A stretch of DNA of 7,334 nucleotides, from positions 1 to 7,334 of the forward strand of contig SEBM01000200.1 in the NCBI GenBank assembly GCA_004296145.1. The letters run 5' to 3'. The notes under the pieces are model-generated. The model was not told the DNA's origin. It did no database searches and saw only the letters and a list, made by a program, of their open reading frames with translations. Shown here in pieces: positions 6,219 through 7,334 of this stretch (its first letter is position 1; every line of letters starts with the position of its first letter). The stretch is from Flavobacterium sp. (GTDB lineage: Bacteria > Bacteroidota > Bacteroidia > Flavobacteriales > Flavobacteriaceae). Both the position numbers and the translations under genes were made by a program.

Positions 6219-7215
6219 AGCCAAAACAGATCTGACATTTATTATCGGACCATCATTTTTTGTGCTGGCCCTGATTTTTCTTTTTCAGGATTATATTACC
6301 GAAAACGAAAACGAATATTCTTTTTATACCTGGCTTTTTTTAATTGTTTTTATTGATGTTGCACACGTTTATGCTACTTTGTTTAAAACTTATCTTGTCC
6401 CCGGCGAATTTCAAAAACAGAAAAAGAGATTGATTTTTTTACCCATTATTTGTCTCCTTACAGGAATAATTCTTTTCTCTTTCGGAAGTTTGGTTTTCTG
6501 GTCATTTCTTGCTTATGTCGCTGTTTTTCATTTCATCAGACAGCAATATGGATTTATGAGGTTATATGCGAGAAAGGAAGCAAAAACTAAATTTTCTGTT
6601 TTTATTGATAATCTGACAATTTATGCTTCAACAGGTTACCCAATGGTGTATTGGTTTTTTTCGTCTAAGCGAAAGTTCAACTGGTTTGTAGAAAATGAGT
6701 TTCTTAAATTCGAAAATCAGTTGTTATTACAAATTCTGTTTTGGATTTATATCGGAATCATGATTTTGTATGTCTTTTATACAATTGTAAAATCCGTTAG
6801 GACCAGACTTTTTAATATCCCGAAAAACAGTATTATTCTTGGAACGGCTCTTTCGTGGTATTTTGGAATTGTTTATTTTAATGATGATTTGATCTTTACT
6901 TTGTTGAATGTCGTTTCGCACGGAATTCCTTATATGGCGTTGGTTTATTTTAGAGAAATTGATGGAAAATCGAAACAGGAACTGGGAAATTTGTATTATT
7001 TGAAAAAATATCAGGGAATTTTGATTTATATCGTAATTCTATTGGTGATTGCTTTTTCAGAAGAATTTCTTTGGGAGTTTTTTGTCTGGAATGAAAATAT
7101 AAGCATAAGCAATTTTGATTTTTCTTCCTGGCAGATTTTCTTAGTTCCGTTATTGAGTGTGCCGCAGTTTACACATTATTTACTCGATGGTTTTATCTGG
7201 AAATCAAAAAAATAA
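6196..7215 (+). CDS. Multi-pass membrane protein with four His/Asp/Gln clusters, possible metal enzyme
   Basis: I do not recognise this 339-residue protein with confidence. It has about nine to ten hydrophobic helices (roughly 14-31, 45-62, 78-96, 98-114, 135-155, 176-198, 212-228, 232-250, 273-291, 312-330). Polar residues occur in otherwise hydrophobic segments: D54/H57 in DVAHVYATLFKTY, H112/Q116 in FHFIRQQYGFMRLY, H242 in SHGIPYMAL, and H327/D331 in QFTHYLLDGFIWK. Four His spread over membrane helices recall membrane metal enzymes such as the Brp/Blh carotene dioxygenase family, but I see no clear signature of that family. The ATG at 6196 overlaps the FAD gene by 23 bases, and the next in-frame Met is residue 121, so the start is well fixed. 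Being last in the operon and coupled to the oxidase suggests it acts on the same pathway, possibly as a membrane oxygenase, hydroxylase or transporter. Confidence 0.75.
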   Translation: MTQPWIHKAKTDLTFIIGPSFFVLALIFLFQDYITENENEYSFYTWLFLIVFIDVAHVYATLFKTYLVPGEFQKQKKRLIFLPIICLLTGIILFSFGSLVFWSFLAYVAVFHFIRQQYGFMRLYARKEAKTKFSVFIDNLTIYASTGYPMVYWFFSSKRKFNWFVENEFLKFENQLLLQILFWIYIGIMILYVFYTIVKSVRTRLFNIPKNSIILGTALSWYFGIVYFNDDLIFTLLNVVSHGIPYMALVYFREIDGKSKQELGNLYYLKKYQGILIYIVILLVIAFSEEFLWEFFVWNENISISNFDFSSWQIFLVPLLSVPQFTHYLLDGFIWKSKK

Positions 7216-7216
7216 G

Positions 7217-7250
7217 TTGAATTGATTAGTTTCAAGTTCAATTTTAAATT
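7217..7250 (+). terminator. Weak hairpin plus T-rich tail after the operon
   Basis: Bases 7217-7225 can pair with 7232-7241 (9 bp with one bulged G at 7236, loop 7226-7231). A TTTT run interrupted by AAA, and then further T's, follows from 7242. The stem is low in GC, so it is a plausible but weak intrinsic terminator, placed directly after the stop codon of the last gene. Confidence 0.35.
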
Positions 7251-7275
7251 TTTATAACTTAAAAAAAAAGAACTT

Positions 7276-7283
7276 TACTTTTG
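7276..7283 (+). promoter_or_regulatory. Candidate -7 element for a gene right of the window
   Basis: TACTTTTG matches TAnnTTTG. It is preceded by an A9 run (7261-7269) and followed only by about 50 non-coding bases to the window edge. No convincing -33 element is seen, so this is a weak call made chiefly from the match. Confidence 0.35.
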
Positions 7284-7334
7284 TTTAATAACCCGATCAT
7301 TCAGAATATTAAAAATAAGAATCACTTTTATAAC

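Noticed and set aside
1..7334. Signs of a mobile island or anti-phage defence locus
   Set aside because: No integrase, transposase, attachment repeats, nuclease, or typical defence effector domains are visible. Codon and base use look even across the window.

Overview
The window most likely comes from a Flavobacterium-like member of the Bacteroidota. The DNA is AT-rich, starts lack Shine-Dalgarno sites, and candidate promoters carry the TAnnTTTG -7 element. A GC-richer intergenic hairpin element looks like repeats I associate with Flavobacterium genomes, and the proteins have a flavobacterial flavour. All genes read on the + strand. I see no tRNA, rRNA, CRISPR array, transposase or phage gene.

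Layout: (1) Bases 1-788 hold the 3' part of a rhomboid intramembrane serine protease gene whose start lies off the left edge. (2) Bases 789-1086 are non-coding. They contain a long imperfect hairpin element (about 841-925), an AT-rich stretch with a small tandem repeat, and a candidate promoter whose expected start point is covered by a 14-bp palindrome. (3) Bases 1087-7215 hold seven tightly packed genes that look like one operon: a pyruvoyl S-adenosylmethionine decarboxylase (SpeD type), a zinc-ribbon/DUF4178 membrane protein, a 60-residue single-pass protein with a CxC motif, a half-size DUF350 membrane protein, an aminopropyltransferase (SpeE-like) fused to a multi-pass membrane domain, a Tat-signal FAD amine-oxidase-like protein, and a multi-pass membrane protein with four histidines in or near membrane segments. 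(4) Bases 7216-7334 hold a weak hairpin followed by T-rich sequence, and a possible promoter for a gene beyond the right edge.

How the genes may work together: SpeD would make decarboxylated AdoMet, the aminopropyl donor, and the SpeE-like domain would transfer the aminopropyl group to an amine. The oxidase, apparently exported, could then oxidise an amine product. The other four genes encode membrane proteins of unknown function. The gaps are 3, 5 and 13 bases and the three later junctions overlap by 8, 26 and 23 bases, so the genes are probably expressed together. Since six of the seven products are membrane-bound or exported, I read the locus as a polyamine-type modification or envelope system, not as ordinary cytosolic spermidine synthesis. 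The enzyme families are well supported by motifs. The joint function, substrate and membrane topology are inference.
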